64,000 nt of DNA from Atrichornis clamosus (Eukaryota > Chordata > Aves > Passeriformes > Menuridae), in the NCBI GenBank assembly GCA_013400975.1, contig WBMZ01003324.1:1-64000 (forward strand), written 5' to 3'. The notes beneath the pieces were generated by a model. That model saw only the letters and a list, made by a program, of their open reading frames with translations. It ran no database searches and was not told where the DNA came from. Below are positions 1 through 12,061 of this stretch, in pieces. How positions within the stretch are numbered: the first letter of the stretch is position 1; each line of letters begins with the position of its first letter. Both the position numbers and the translations under genes were made by a program.

Positions 1-32
1 CCCCATCCCAACCCCACCCCATCCCAACCCCC
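1..32. repeat. Short C-rich tandem repeat at window edge
   Basis: Two copies of a 16-bp unit (ccccatcccaacccca) open the window. The array may continue to the left of position 1. It does not match the vertebrate telomere unit. Confidence 0.6.
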
Positions 33-930
33 AAGCCCACAGGGCAGGATGCTCCTTTTTTCCCCCTGGGAATCCCCTTTCCCCACCAAGCACCCCAAGG
101 ACAAATGACTTGCAGGGAGGCTCAAAGCCTGCGGACCTTCCCGGGATATCTGGGCTGGCTGGATGGAGGGAATTGCTGAGGAATGCTGTGGCCACAGCGA
201 TCGATAGCACCACGGAAAGCCATTTATATCCCTCTAAAGGGAGCGCCCAGCCTGGAATTAGTTACAATCAAGTGTCTGTCGCAGAGTGTTAATTGGGTTA
301 CTAAATATGTCACTGCCAATGGACTTTATGGGCTGCATAAATCCCTGGATTAATAAGGAACATTTCTGCTCCTGGCCGTGGCTGCCCAGCACCGACGGAG
401 CTCCGCTGGCACAGGGCTGCCCTGGGTGGTGGCACGAGGCACCTGCTGCTGGTGTCCTTGGTGCCACATCCCCGGCAAACCCGCTCCAGGGCGTCCACAG
501 GTGTCCTGGTGGGAACATCCTGTGCTTCCCAGGGAGCAGAGGCACAGACCAGCCCTGGGGAAGGGCAGAATTTGGGCCTCTGCTCACTGGGATGGGAGGA
601 AGGTCTCAGGGTGTCCATCCAGGTCTCCTTGGAGGGGAGAAGGTGCCCGAGGGATCCGGAGGGGCTCTGGGGGTTCCCCACGGGACAGCGCTGGCACTGC
701 AGGGGACGCCAGGACGATGGCACCGGGCAGGGGCTGTGTCCCCAGGATTCTTGTCCGGGCTCTGAAGCGCTGGGCTGGGCCCTCCAGGGACAGTGGCCGC
801 AGCCCCAGGTGCCACCACAGGCCCAGCCCCCTCTCAAATGCCGACACAGCAGCACAGGGGGCAGTTCTGGAGCTCGCCTGGCTCTGGGTGTTCCATTCCT
901 CCCCCTTTCCTGTGTGCCTGCTGCTATCAA
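33..930. other. Unique GC-rich sequence, no gene seen
   Basis: Overlapping open frames of up to 297 codons on both strands come from GC-rich sequence with few stops. None shows a recognisable domain or signal peptide. A short AT-richer patch near 285-365 is the only change in composition. Confidence 0.5.
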
Positions 931-1270
931 ATCATGGAATCGTGGAATGGCTTGAGTTGGAAAAAGCCTTAAACTCTTCCAGTGCCACCCCCAGCCATAG
1001 GCAGGGACACCTTCCACTATCCCAGGTTGCTCCGAGCCCCGTCCAACCTGGCCTTGGACACTGCCAGGGATCCAGGGGCAGCCACAGCTTCTCTGGGCAC
1101 CCTGTGCCAGGGCCTCACCACCCTCACAGGGAACAATCTTTCATCAATATCCCACATAAATCAAACCACTTTCAGCTTAAAGCCATTCCCTGTGCCCTGT
1201 CCCTCCCTCCCTTGTCCCAAGCCCCTCTCCAGCTCTCCTGGAGCCCCTTTGGGCTCTGGAAGGGGCTCTA
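931..1270 (-). mobile_element. CR1 LINE 3' fragment
   Basis: On the + strand the copy begins atcatggaatcgtggaatgg, the complement of a CR1 3' end. It continues through the CR1 landmarks 'caggttgctccgagccccgt', 'ccttggacactgccaggg' and 'gccagggcctcaccaccctc'. It breaks off after 'ctctggaaggggctc', inside the ORF2 C-terminal region, so it is 5'-truncated. Scattered differences from its neighbours suggest it is not a very recent insertion. Confidence 0.9.
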
Positions 1271-4261
1271 ATCCTACTTTAAACAGACACATTCACCTTT
1301 CTGGTTGCTTCAGATTATTTTAGCTTCTTGCCATGGATAAGTTAAAAACAAACAAAAAAATTAAAAAGAGAGATACAAGCATTCCCAGAAATGTGAGCTC
1401 CTGCCTCCGTGCTGCCCAAGGGGCTCCTGCTGGCACCAGCACTCAGAGAGTGGAATCTCATCCGTAAGTCACCCTGCCCCTGGCTGTTGTGGGGTGGCCA
1501 CAGAAGGGAAGCAATCCTGGTTGTACATGAAATATTTAACTGTATCTAAGTTACAGCTGGCACCCATCCACTGCAAACAAACAGCCGTGCAAGATCTGAA
1601 CTGTCACTGAAATGCCTGGGAAAAGAAGGCAGAAAAACACGGCTTTCAACATTCAGTTTATCACTGCAACAAGCTCCCCTTGCTTTAAAGAGTCTCCAAG
1701 GGCAAGTCTGTGACCTCCCAGCCCCGTTGCTCAGAGTCATCCTGGACAGGGACATATGGAAAGGGCAATTATTGAATTGGTGACACTTGGTTTTGATTTT
1801 TTGTTGGTTTTTTTGCTGGTGAGGCAAATGAAGATAGAAGCAAACAGACATGAGGGAAGAAAAGGGCACGGAGAAAAAAGGTAAAAATATCATTTGCCGT
1901 CTACTTTGGCTTAGTTGCTGAAAAATGTCAAGCCTCCAACCTGCTCTTGTTTGAGATTTGAAGGGAAAGCTTTGGCAGAGGGCTGGCAGCAGCCAGTGAA
2001 TTTACCACGGGATGCGAGCCAGACACTTCTTAGGGATGAGATGACAGGAGGAAGCGAGGAGATGATGTGGGAGGAAGGGTGAACACCACGAGGGGCTGAC
2101 AGAGGGGACACCCAGGCCACCCTGGGCCAAATGTCACCCAGTAAAGCAGGGGATGTCACTGGGGCACCACTCGACCCGGACTGATCCTCGCTCAGGATTC
2201 CCGAGCCATGCCTATATAGAGAGCTCCTCCTTTTCCTTCAGTGCTAGTGACTCACCCAGAGTGGAGGAGCAAAAAGAAATTTATTCCTAAACATTGTTAT
2301 TTTGGGTTCATGAAAAACAGATTGTTCACTAGGTAACAAGAGAACAACTTGCCAGACACATGTAGAGGTCACGACGACTGTGATTCATCTCCCGGCTCTG
2401 GCAGGGATCTCGAGCCATTTTTAATGTCTTTATGCCTGGCAGTGACTCACATCAACTGCTCCCGAGCACCTTCCCAAAACCTCTTCACTGCTCCGTGACT
2501 GGGAGCTGTTTGCTCAAGGTGAGGAGAAAGCAGCCGAGCCCTTGCCAGGTATCCATGTGCCTCACCTGGAGTCGAGAGGATCCCGACAAATCTGTGTTTA
2601 ATACCTGAGCTCAGAGTGCAGAATGGGAACAGGATTCTTCCCTGTACCTGTGCTCACCAGAGAGCTCCATGATGAAGTCCCTGCTTGTGTCTGAGGGACT
2701 GCCTTCGGCTCCAACACCTGCTGGCACAGAAGCTCCTCCAGGAGGATTCTCCAGGGGCACAGCTGGAATGAGGCCCCAGGAGAGCAGCAAAGCCTCTTCC
2801 CATGCGCTGGCCACTGCTCGGGGCAGGATGTTGTGAGGAAGCAGAGATGCTCAGGGAGTCTGGGGGATCCTGAGGCTGGATAACATGAGATCCTCTGGAG
2901 AGGGGCTGGGGCACAGTTTGGGAGCTCCAGATTTGGTGGGAGTGGGTGGGAGGTCAGGGAGTGCATGGCTCGCAGAGCAGGGATGGAGCGAGGGGGGCTG
3001 TGGAATGGTGTAGGCTCTTGGAGAGGGGGAGGAAAGGCCACTGTTCCCTCCCACATCCCACGTGGTGCCTGGAGGAGTGGAGGAACAGGGAACAGCCCAG
3101 ACACCACCGGCTTGGTCGGATCACCAACGTGTCCCACCTCAGGGCTACCCCTCAGCACAGGAGCAGCGGGACCTTCTCCAGGACCATGATCCCACCACTG
3201 CCCTGGTGTGCTCGGGAGCTGAGGGATGCAGGGAGATGTCAACAGCCACAGGTGAGGGGTCTGACCCTCTCCCACCCTCCCCTCTCCATCAGGGGTGACA
3301 GAGATCCTCCCAAGGGAAGATCTGCCGGCAGATCCGAGGCTGAAAACAGAGGTTGGTGGGTTTTGGTGGGCAGGGAGTTTCTTGTGCAGCCAAAACGAGA
3401 TGAAGAGCAGGGAAAGGGGTGAAACGTGCTGCTCCTCGTGTCCTGGAAAAGTCTTGGAGTGCTGCAAAGTGCCAGCCAAGCCTCTGCCATCTCGGGAATT
3501 TAGTGCTCTGTATTGCCAGGAGTTTGGGACAGACCTGACCTAAACTGGGATATCTGATTTTAGAAATCACACCGTCTCTGCTGTTTTATCATTAAATAAA
3601 CCAATACAGGTTAAATCCATGGGAAAGAAAACCCCAACCAGTCCTTCCAAAAACTGCCTTTTATCTGGAAAAGCACGTCTCCCATTTCCATTTGTATTCC
3701 AGGCAAGAGATGTGAGCTTTAATGTCAACACATTGAATTAAAGGGTTTTTCATTAGTTCCAAGGAAGGTGAAAATCAGCTGCTGAAATGTGATTTGCAGC
3801 AGGAAGCTGCAGGGAGATGATTGTGTGTCTTACACAACAGGTTCCTGCTCTTCCCCCACGTGTAGGCAGGCAGGGCCTGAGGCAGGAGATGGAAAACTTG
3901 GAGCCAGGGCAGATGGAGCAGATGTGAGGGATTTCAGGACTCCATCCCTGCTAATCCCTGCACCCTCCCCCAAAAATGGGATGTGACAGTGCCCTGTGTC
4001 CTTGGGTTCTGAGCTTGGGGCAGCCTTGAGTCTGCAGAGCACAGGTTTTAACATCAGACATTGGAATTGGGAAGCAGCTGGAGAGCATCCAGGGGCAGGG
4101 CTGGGTTCAGGGGGTGCTGCCCATCATATATCCCACATTGCGGATCTTCTCCATGAGAACAGGAGATGCACGACCAGGACAAGTTGCTTTTTGGGTTTTT
4201 TCTGTGACCCGGCCTTTGAAGAGCCCAGCCAAGGTGGATTTAGGAAGTCGGGATCAGCCAA
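1271..4261. other. Unique sequence, no gene seen
   Basis: Mixed composition. A more AT-rich and possibly conserved block lies at about 2210-2480 (contains ctaggtaacaagagaacaac and tttttaatgtctttatgcc), and a second at 3540-3790. An open frame of 293 codons at 2598-3479 on the minus strand is proline- and serine-rich without recognisable motifs. I do not support it as a gene. Confidence 0.45.
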
Positions 4262-4752
4262 GGGGCCTCCAGCTCTGGGTGCCCCAACATCAGCAGGACG
4301 TGGAGCTGCTGGAGAGAGTCCAGAGGAGGCCACGGAGATGCTCCGAGGGCTGGAGCCCCTCTGGAGCCAGGCTGGGAGAGCTGGGGGTGTTCACCTGGAG
4401 AGGAGAAGGCTCCAGGGAGCGCTCAGAGCCCCTTCCAGAGCCTAAAGGGGCTCCAGGAGAGCTGGAGAGGGACTGGGGACAAGGAATGGAGGGACAGGAC
4501 ACAGGGAATGGCTTCCCACTGCCAGAGGGCAGGGTCAGGTGGGATACTGGGAAAAAATTATTCCATGTGAGGGTGGGGAGGCCCTGGCACAGGGTGCCCA
4601 GAGAAGCTGTGGCTGCCCCATCCCTGGAAGTGTCCAAGGCCAGGTTGGACGGGGCTTGGAGCACCCTGGGATAGTGGGAGTGTCCCTGCCCATGGCAGGG
4701 GTGGCACTGGATTGTCCTGTAAGGCCCCTTCCAACCCAAAGCAGTGTGGGAA
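4262..4752 (+). mobile_element. CR1 LINE 3' fragment with ORF2 C-terminal remnant
   Basis: One of the longer young copies. Its reading frame keeps the end of CR1 ORF2: an ELLERVQRR motif near the start, then RVRWDTGKKLFHVRVGRPWH and PREAVAAPSLEVSKARLDGA, ending at a stop at about 4674. A 3' UTR follows with 'tgtccctgcccatggcaggg' and 'ccttccaacccaaagcagtg'. Only the last 130 or so residues remain. The endonuclease and reverse transcriptase core are missing, so it cannot move by itself. Confidence 0.92.
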
Positions 4753-6069
4753 GATGAGCTGAGGCTCCAGGGCAGTTCTTCCCTGACTGCAGCAGCACAG
4801 GGGCTCTTTCCATCACTGGAAGTGGGAGGAAGTGCAGGGCTGAGGATGCAGGATATGCCCATGCATTGATTCAAGAAGGAAAAACATGGATATGCAGCTG
4901 CATCCACTCTATTTACACTATTTTACTGGGCTGTTTTTATTTTTTATTGCACTATAAAACAAGAATAACTGATCAGAAACACAAGAATTTAGTTCTCATC
5001 TGCCAAAACCAAGACAGAGAGAGAAGCAGAGCAATAAATTGCGGAGTCCATAAAAAATTCCAGCGTGTTAAGGGAAGTGCTGCGGAGCAGACTCCAGGTA
5101 ATGATAAAGCTGAACACAATTATGGAGGAAAAAATTTATTTTAAAATCCTGGGATATTCTCATCTGAGGAACGTTGCTGATGCACAGTGTAGCTGGCTGG
5201 ATGGGATAATATCCACATTAAGGTGAGGAAAGCAGGAGCAGGGCTGAGTTTGGCAGCAAATGGAAACAAGGAGCGAGATGGAGGAGTCCAAGAGCGTTGT
5301 CCAAGTCTTTTTGGTTAATCAAATTCCCATTCCATGGTCCTAACAGCTCTCTGATCTCATTCCCTTTGTCCAACTGCAAATTCAAGTGTTCAACCACACA
5401 ATTTATTAACAAAAATTCGTGTCATGGTCATTTTAAAAATTAGGGAATTGAAAATAAAGGTGATTCACAGGGCCTGCAAGGATTCAACACTTGTGGAAAA
5501 GGTTTTAGGACTTCATTGGGAATCAGTAAGTCTGATCAATGAAAAAATGTTCAATCAGAATTAATATTAGCAGAGTGGTAACTTATTCTAATTATTGCAT
5601 AACCTATTTTGGAGGGGTAATTTTAATATCAGCATGAGCTGTTGGTCTTTAATCTTTCATTAATTTCATTCATAGCCTTATATTAATTTGCCAATCAAGC
5701 TTTATATTTGAATTAAAAGCTCTGGGACTTGGACGTGTCAAGTCAACCACACGATTTCAAAATTGGGATTTAGGAATTTAGACAGTTACTTAATTACTGC
5801 AAACATTAAGTGCATTCACAACCTCCTTTCCCTCATCATGATAGTCCTGATCACACCCCTCTCCTCACCACTTTTGCTCCTTCTGAGACTTCATTTTTTC
5901 TAAGAATAGGTGCACCAGAGAAAAAAGCTTTTATGGAAAAGAAAACAGAATTTGGACTGTAAAATAAAGGACTGGTTTGCATCTCGTGTTCTGCAAGTCA
6001 CATCCCATTTTCAGAGCAGCTTTAATTGGTGCAATTCTTAATTATCAGGGCCAGTTTGACTGTCAGATA
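4753..6069. other. AT-rich unique block, no gene seen
   Basis: From about 4865 to 6000 the sequence is clearly more AT-rich than its surroundings, with many TAATTA, ATTAAT and TTTAAT words (for example ttaatattagcagagtgg near 5560 and cattaatttcattcatagcc near 5660). It contains no repeat I recognise and no convincing coding frame. The composition would suit a conserved non-coding element, which alignment would decide. Confidence 0.4.
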
Positions 6070-6411
6070 CAGGACCTGAAAGGGGGTGCAGTGAGGTGGG
6101 ACCAGTCCCTCCTGCCACAGTGGGAGGACAAGAGGAAACGGCCTCAGAAAGCGGAGATTCAGATCAGATATTAGAAAAAAATTTACCCTTAGGGTGGCCA
6201 CGTGTTGGAACAGGTTGCCCAAGGAGGTGGTGGAATCCCTGTCCCTGGAGGGGTTCAGGAAGTGTCTGGATCTGTGCTGGGTGGCGGTTTTGGGGTTCAG
6301 GGGTGGCAGGGGCAGTGCTGGGTGGTGGTTTTGGGGTTCCAGGGGCAGTCCTGGGTGAGGGCTGGACTGGGAGATCTTGAAGGTCTCTTCCAGCCTTGAT
6401 GGTTCTGTGAT
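6070..6411 (+). mobile_element. CR1 LINE 3' fragment, older subfamily
   Basis: The segment 'aggttgcccaaggaggtggt' followed by 'ggaatccctgtccctggagg' marks the ORF2 C-terminus of a CR1 subfamily different from the dominant one here. The 3' end reads 'ggagatcttgaaggtctc' and 'ccagccttgatggttctg'. The 3' UTR holds an internal direct duplication (6274-6314 and 6315-6347). Confidence 0.85.
6274..6347 (+). repeat. Internal tandem duplication within CR1
   Basis: Two imperfect copies starting gtgctgggtgg, of 41 and 33 bp, lie head to tail inside the CR1 3' UTR. The second lacks eight bases of the first. Confidence 0.75.
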
Positions 6412-6470
6412 CCCCTCACAGAGCGGCTGCTGAACTGACTCCTGTTTGCTTTTCCCCATTGTCCATCCCC

Positions 6471-6692
6471 AGATGGGATACTGGGAAGACATCCGTCCCT
6501 GTGAGGGTGCTGAGGCCCTGGCACAGGGTGCCCAGAGAAGCTGTGGCTGCCCCTGGATCCCTGGAAGTGTCCAAGGCCAGGTTGGCCGGGGCTTGGAGCA
6601 CCCTGGGATAGTGGGAGGTGTCCCTGCCCATGGCAGGGGTGGAACTGGATGGGCTTTAAGGTCCTTCCAACCCAAACCATTCTGGGATTCCC
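6471..6692 (+). mobile_element. CR1 LINE 3' fragment
   Basis: Starts inside the ORF2 C-terminus (agatgggatactgggaagac) and runs through the full 3' UTR to 'caaaccattctgggattcc'. It lies only about 60 bp downstream of another plus-strand CR1 of a different subfamily, so the two are independent insertions. Confidence 0.92.
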
Positions 6693-9600
6693 TGCACACC
6701 AGCCCAGCCAGGGCCATATTTGTCACATTTCCAAGTCCAAGGCAGGGTCAGGGCTGAGTGTGGAGGGAGATTCTCTTATCAGACAGGCAGGAACAGCCTG
6801 GGGCACATCCAGGTCACTCCTATCTGCCTCAGGGGCTCCAAACCATGCATCTTCTTAATGTGCTGCTGCAATGCCACTATCTGGTGACCTCCGTGCCCAG
6901 CTGCTGCCTCCTGGATAGGAATGTCATGAATATCAACGTTCCTGCAGTGTTTACACTGAGTTAGACACTTGATCCCATCCCACCCACAGGCACCAGCTTG
7001 TTTTCCAAGGTACATCTCCTTCTTATTAGTAATTTATGGGCAGCGTTGGATATTGCAGGGAGGGTGGGTCAAGGAGCAGGGGCAGGAATGCTGTGAGCAC
7101 GGCAATGTGCACCTGGAGCTGGGGGCCTTGGGATGCTGTTACCTGGGAGCTAAAGGATCCCTTTCCTCTTGTGCTCAGCCTTTTCTTTCTCACATTGGCC
7201 ACGACACTTCTGGAGAGTCCAAACAACCTGCAGCTCAAGCTGTACATTAACGTCACCAAAAAAGCCTTTTTTTTTTCTGTGGAGGGCCCTGAAATCCAGG
7301 AATCTGCTTCCTGGAATGCCTTTGTCCCTTGTAGGTGAAAATAAATGGCTTTCCCAAAACAGGAGACACCTCAACCAGGAGAGAGAGAGACTGGCACAGC
7401 AGAGTGGGGACACAGGAGTCCAAAGTGAGGAAACTCTGCCCATCCTGCCAGGGCTGCCACTTGCTGGGAACCCCAGGAACAACCCCAGCAGCTCAATCCC
7501 AGGGCATCCATCCCAAAGCCACTGAGTGCTGCAGTGATTCCCAAAGATGCAGAGAGCCCAGGAGAGCAGCAGGGACTTGGGGTGGAGGGGAGCAGGCACC
7601 GAGGTGGGGTTGAAATGATGAGTTCAACGCTGGACCTTGAGAAACCCAAATGTTTCCCTGCCCAAGCTCCGCTGAGCACCAGCTGGGACCCAAATCCTGC
7701 TGGGCTCTGTCTCCACCACACCCTTACCCCACAAGGTGGGAGCTTCCAGGAGGAGCAGCATCAGGCACTCCTCTGGAGTCACGTTTTACCATCCCTGCTG
7801 ACCTGAGCCAGGACAAAGTGAGGCTCCCAAATTCCCGTTGTTTTGCAGAGCAGCGTGGGGGGAGCTGGTGGCTGCCACCCCCCGGGATGTGAGGCAGTCA
7901 GGAGCACTTTGCAGGTGCCTCTGCTCTGCACACACGGAGCCGGAGCCGCGGCACTCTCCCCCTTTCATCTTTGGGGTGTAAATGTTGCAGCTCTGGCAGT
8001 AGCCTGAGGGCAATTTGGTTGGGAAAGTTTGAGCAAAGCAGGTTCAACGGCTTCAAAGTAGGAAGTGGATGACAAAAATACATAATTGCCTTCTTAAGAA
8101 AATAAAAAGCAACTTTTTTTGGCAGATTGGCAAGTACACACTTCCTACGCGCTTTCCCTTCTACCCAAAACATGATTCCAGCCTTATTTTTATTTCAGGA
8201 ACTATGAATTATGAAAGGGCTCTCCCCTCCCTCTTCCTCTGCCTTTTTCTCTCTCCCTCCAGCTCCTGCTCTGCCTCCCCATCCCTACCCCGTGTTATGT
8301 TTGTTTATAACCTTCACACGCAGACCTTGCTCTAATTTACTTTATCCACACGTTGCAGGGCCCGCAGGACAAGGATTGGTTTCCTGCTGCTGTGGGTTTA
8401 TGAATAAATCCTTTTCCAAAACAAAATCCCCCTGCAGAGCCACAGGTGGGGGATATGTTGGACTAAATCCCAGTGCCCCTTGTCCCAGGGGAGAGGGGCT
8501 GTGCATGCCCAGAACCAAAGGGAAGCTGCCACAACCCCGCCATCCCCTGGGATGTCTCCTCACCTGGCTCCTCACCTGGAATTCTGGCTGATCCCAGTGT
8601 CTCCTTGCTGCAGGAACACTGGGAAGCTCTGGGGCTGCTCCGGCCTCGATCCTCCCAGACTGACCACTGCCAAGGGCAGCCTAAAGCCACGTGGAGAATC
8701 CCCCTGCTCCCAGGGGCAGGGGAGGAAGGTGGGATGGTTCTGTGGGGCTTTGCAGAGCTGTGGGTGGGAGATGCAAAGCCACGTGTGGAGCAGTGTCCAG
8801 GTAAAGGCTGATCCTGCTCCACTCCTTGGAATCTGCTGCAGTTCGTGCCAAGGGGCTGGCAGGGCTGAGATCAAAACGGATCTGGATGTGGAGATCAGTG
8901 GCCCTTGGAACTCCTGGCGTCAGGGAGGTGAGGAGAAAAGGCTGAGGAAGTCTCCATGTGCACAAGGTACTCGATCCCCCACTCGTCCCACCGAGTGTCC
9001 CACACGTGTGGCACTGGGACACTGCAAAGCCCTGCTAGGCTGGCTCAAAAGGGATTGGGAGAGGCAGGCAGAGTGTGGGGAATGCTGAGAACTTCCTTTG
9101 TTCTCCTCTGGGATCCTGGGGCTGGACAGGAGTCATTGCCTGCACACCCAGGTGGGGACTAGCAGATCACCTGGGCACTGGAATGCCATGGGAACATTCC
9201 CACATCCCCACCTCCAGCCGTGCCGAGGAATTCTTGTGTCCTGCACATCCCTGCAGCCTTTTGTGGTGTGAAAACTGTTGTGTCTTTCCTGCTACCATCA
9301 AGAAAAGAGCAAAGAACTGCCCCAAACCACATCCTTCCAGGAAAAGAGTTGTCCCTTTCCCTCTTCCCTTCAGGAGGGAGGCAGGAAAGGCACCAGTTTT
9401 TCCTCCCCCTGCCTGGCTGGGCAGTGGTTTCCAGCACATGGCTCCCAGTGCATCCCTTCCTGGAGCTGCTGTCACCTGTGCCACCACCCGCCCTGTCACA
9501 GCCTCTGTCCCTGCAGCATCCTGTCCCTGGCTCTGGCCCCTCAGGACATCTGTGGTCCTGGCACAGGGAAAAGTCCCTGGAGACCGTGTCCCTGTGACCC

Positions 9601-10696
9601 CCAGGCACTGAGAGGATTGCAGTCCAGGGCTCTGACAGAGGAAGTTGTGGTGTTGGCATCTGAAGCCTTTTGGAAACCAGGGATCACTTCCCCGGGGTGC
9701 CCTCCTGCTAGGGCTCAGAGTTTTCCCAGGTTTCCTGTTCCTGCACTAGAGCCATGTGTTCATTTTCCCTGGACAAGCAGGGATGGGCTTGCAGGAGGCT
9801 GCGTTCCTGACTTACTCCCTCCAGAAACAATTCCTGCCAATTGCTCCAGCGGGATGAGGCACGAAATTCCTCCCAAGGAGGACTGGGAGAACAATCCCCC
9901 TTCCCCAAAGCTGAGCCCAGCCTCGTGAGCCCACCCCAGCCCTGCGAGCTCGGGGTGCAGCTGAAGCTCCCCAGGCCTTCCCCATCCATCTCCTGGCACG
10001 CTCATCTCTGCAGTGCCCCTGGAGCACCTCGATATTTGATGTGGTTGTTGGTGGACAACAGAATCCATGGGAGGGGAGGCAGAAGTGCTGACCCAAGCAG
10101 GGAATGCTGATTCCCGGCCTGTCCATGCCAGTGCTCCCAGTGCTGCGGGCTGGGGGCAAGCACAGGCACGAGCTGCACTCCCAGACTCCTGGATTTCCTC
10201 GTGTGTGCATCCCTGCCCCCTAAATTCGTCCCATCTGGCGTGCCCATGTGTCGTGGAGCAGGGACATCTGCTCTGGGCGTGGCAGGGCCATGAGGAAGGG
10301 CCTGAGAGCCACAGAGCTGCTGGTGGGGCACACGGGCGCCAGGGGCACAAACACCACTGTGGAAACTCTGTCCCCAAACCTCTCCTGGCCAAAATCTGGG
10401 GGCCTGCAGCCACCTGCACCCCGGCCGTCAGCAAGCACTCAGGAGGGTGCTGGACTGCATTTCCCAGGGTGTAAAATTCAAGCCTGAAGGTATTTCTTCA
10501 GGTGTGAAAGATGGCAGAGCTCAGAAATGCAGAAGGGTGGTGCCGAGAGGATGCTGGCCATGAAAACATCCTGGGAATACCCGGTGTGGATGGGCAGGAT
10601 GGGCCAGGGGCTGCACGCGTGAGTTCATGGCACAAACCTGGGCTGGGGAGCTGCTCAGGGCCAGGGAGAAGCCACCTCTGAGTCCCCTGACTGCCA
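6693..10696. other. Unique sequence, no gene seen
   Basis: Four kilobases without a recognisable repeat or gene. About 8060-8200 is AT-rich (gacaaaaatacataattgcc). The rest is GC-rich with chance open frames on both strands. A T run at 7268-7278 is unremarkable. Confidence 0.45.
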
Positions 10697-10746
10697 CAGA
10701 GTCACAGAATCATGGAATGGTCTGGTTTGAAAGGGACAATAAAATT
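10697..10746 (-). mobile_element. Very short CR1 3' end
   Basis: The words cacagaatcatggaatggtc and 'tttgaaagggaca' match the terminal 40-50 bp of CR1 in reverse. The similarity stops before the 'ccatgggcagggacacc' landmark, so only the extreme 3' end is present. Confidence 0.65.
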
Positions 10747-10890
10747 TCTTTTCCCAACTGGACCTTACCAGGCTGGTTTCTTCCACAGCCACAAATTTGC
10801 CTGCTGCTGTCAGAATTCTGGGATACCCCCAGAATGGGGTGGCAGAGAAGGGGCAGCAGCAGCCAGATCTCATCACAACTGGGAGCTGGG
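10747..10890. other. Short unique spacer
   Basis: Sequence between a CR1 tail and the 32-bp minisatellite. Nothing recognisable. Confidence 0.4.
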
Positions 10891-11192
10891 CTGAGGTGGG
10901 AGAGGTGGGATGAGGAGCCAGGATGAAATGGGAGAGGTGGGATGGGGAGCCAGGCTGAAATGGAATGAAGAACCAGGCTGAGGTGGGAGAGGTGAATTGG
11001 GGAACCAGGATGAGGTGGAAGAAGTGGGATGGAGAGCCAGGCTGAGATGGGAGAGGTGAATTGGGAAGCCAGGCTGAGGTGAGAGAGGTGGGATGGGGAG
11101 CCAGGATGAAATGGAGGAGGAGGGGTGGGGAGACAGGCTGAGGTGGGAGAGGTGAATTGGGAAGCCAGGCTGAAGTGGGAGAGATGGGGTGA
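10891..11192. repeat. 32-bp minisatellite, about 10 copies
   Basis: Units of 32 bp start at 10891, 10923, 10955 (shortened to 23 bp), 10978, 11010, 11042, 11074, 11106, 11138 and 11170 (partial). Each reads approximately ctgaggtgggagaggtg and then 'ggatggggagccagg' or 'aattgggaagccagg'. The two endings are interspersed, which suggests copying of variant units within the array. The strand is strongly purine-rich. Open frames across it are by-products of the period. Confidence 0.9.
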
Positions 11193-12061
11193 GTTAACAC
11201 CTCAGGGGCTGCAGCAACCCCTCCCAGTGTGCTCCAAGTGCTTCCAGAGGCAGCCAGAGCTGCTGCAGAGGGGCACAGCTGTTGGGAAGCAGAGGTAGCT
11301 CGGTGCTGCCAAGCCTGGGATGCTGCAGAACATCCCAACATCCCAGCTGAGCCCGGCCTGTGCTGCTGCTGCTGCCGAGCGAGGCTGTGCCGAGGGTTCA
11401 TCTCCATGTAAATCACATTCCCTTTAGCTGGCTTCCAGGATAATCAGTATTAAAGGGAAACTATTTTCTAGTTCATTAGAGGAAAGCTGCGTCCCTGTGG
11501 CTGCTGCTGTCGGCACCTCCTTCTCCTTCAGGAGGAATGAGCTCCGCCAGCTCCAAACACGGAGACATCCACACTCCAAATGTCAGGTTGGGGAAGGGGG
11601 GCAACAAAGGGCTGTGGATCTAGGGGCTGTCCTTCCTCCTGCTCTTCTGCCATCCTCCAGGAGGGTTGGGGTGGCCTGTGGGCCTTCCCCTTGGATCATC
11701 CCTCACCCCACAGGCTCCGGGCTCCTTCCCTGCTTTCCTTGCTGTGGTACTCCCAACATTTGAGCCCTTGTTCTTGTGTTCCTGGAATCTCTGCTGCTTG
11801 GGAGCATCCCTGAGAGCTGACGTCTCCTCGTGCACAACCACATTGGTGGCTGCACCAACGCCTCTGCCAGAGCCTTTCCCTCTCAGCAGGATGCTTGGAA
11901 GTTCCCTCAGGACTAGGGCTGTTGTCCCAATTTCCCAGACAAAGAGCAGGTCACACAAGAAGTGTGGATTATTCCCCTCTAAGGATCTCTCCAGGATTTT
12001 TTTTCACCCCATTTTTCCCTTGGGTTTTCCTTGGCCACAACAACCTTGTGTTTGTCTCATC
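11193..12061. other. Unique sequence, no gene seen
   Basis: A short AT-rich, possibly conserved stretch lies at 11405-11490 (cagtattaaagggaaactat). The remainder is GC-rich and featureless up to the pyrimidine tract. Confidence 0.4.

Noticed and set aside
1..32. Telomere-like repeat
   Set aside because: The unit ccccatcccaacccca is not CCCTAA and only two copies are visible.
2598..3479. 293-codon minus-strand frame
   Set aside because: Proline/serine-rich by composition, with overlapping frames in all phases and no recognisable motif.
10891..11192. CRISPR-like array of regular repeats
   Set aside because: The 32-bp units are contiguous with no spacers, and the DNA is vertebrate.
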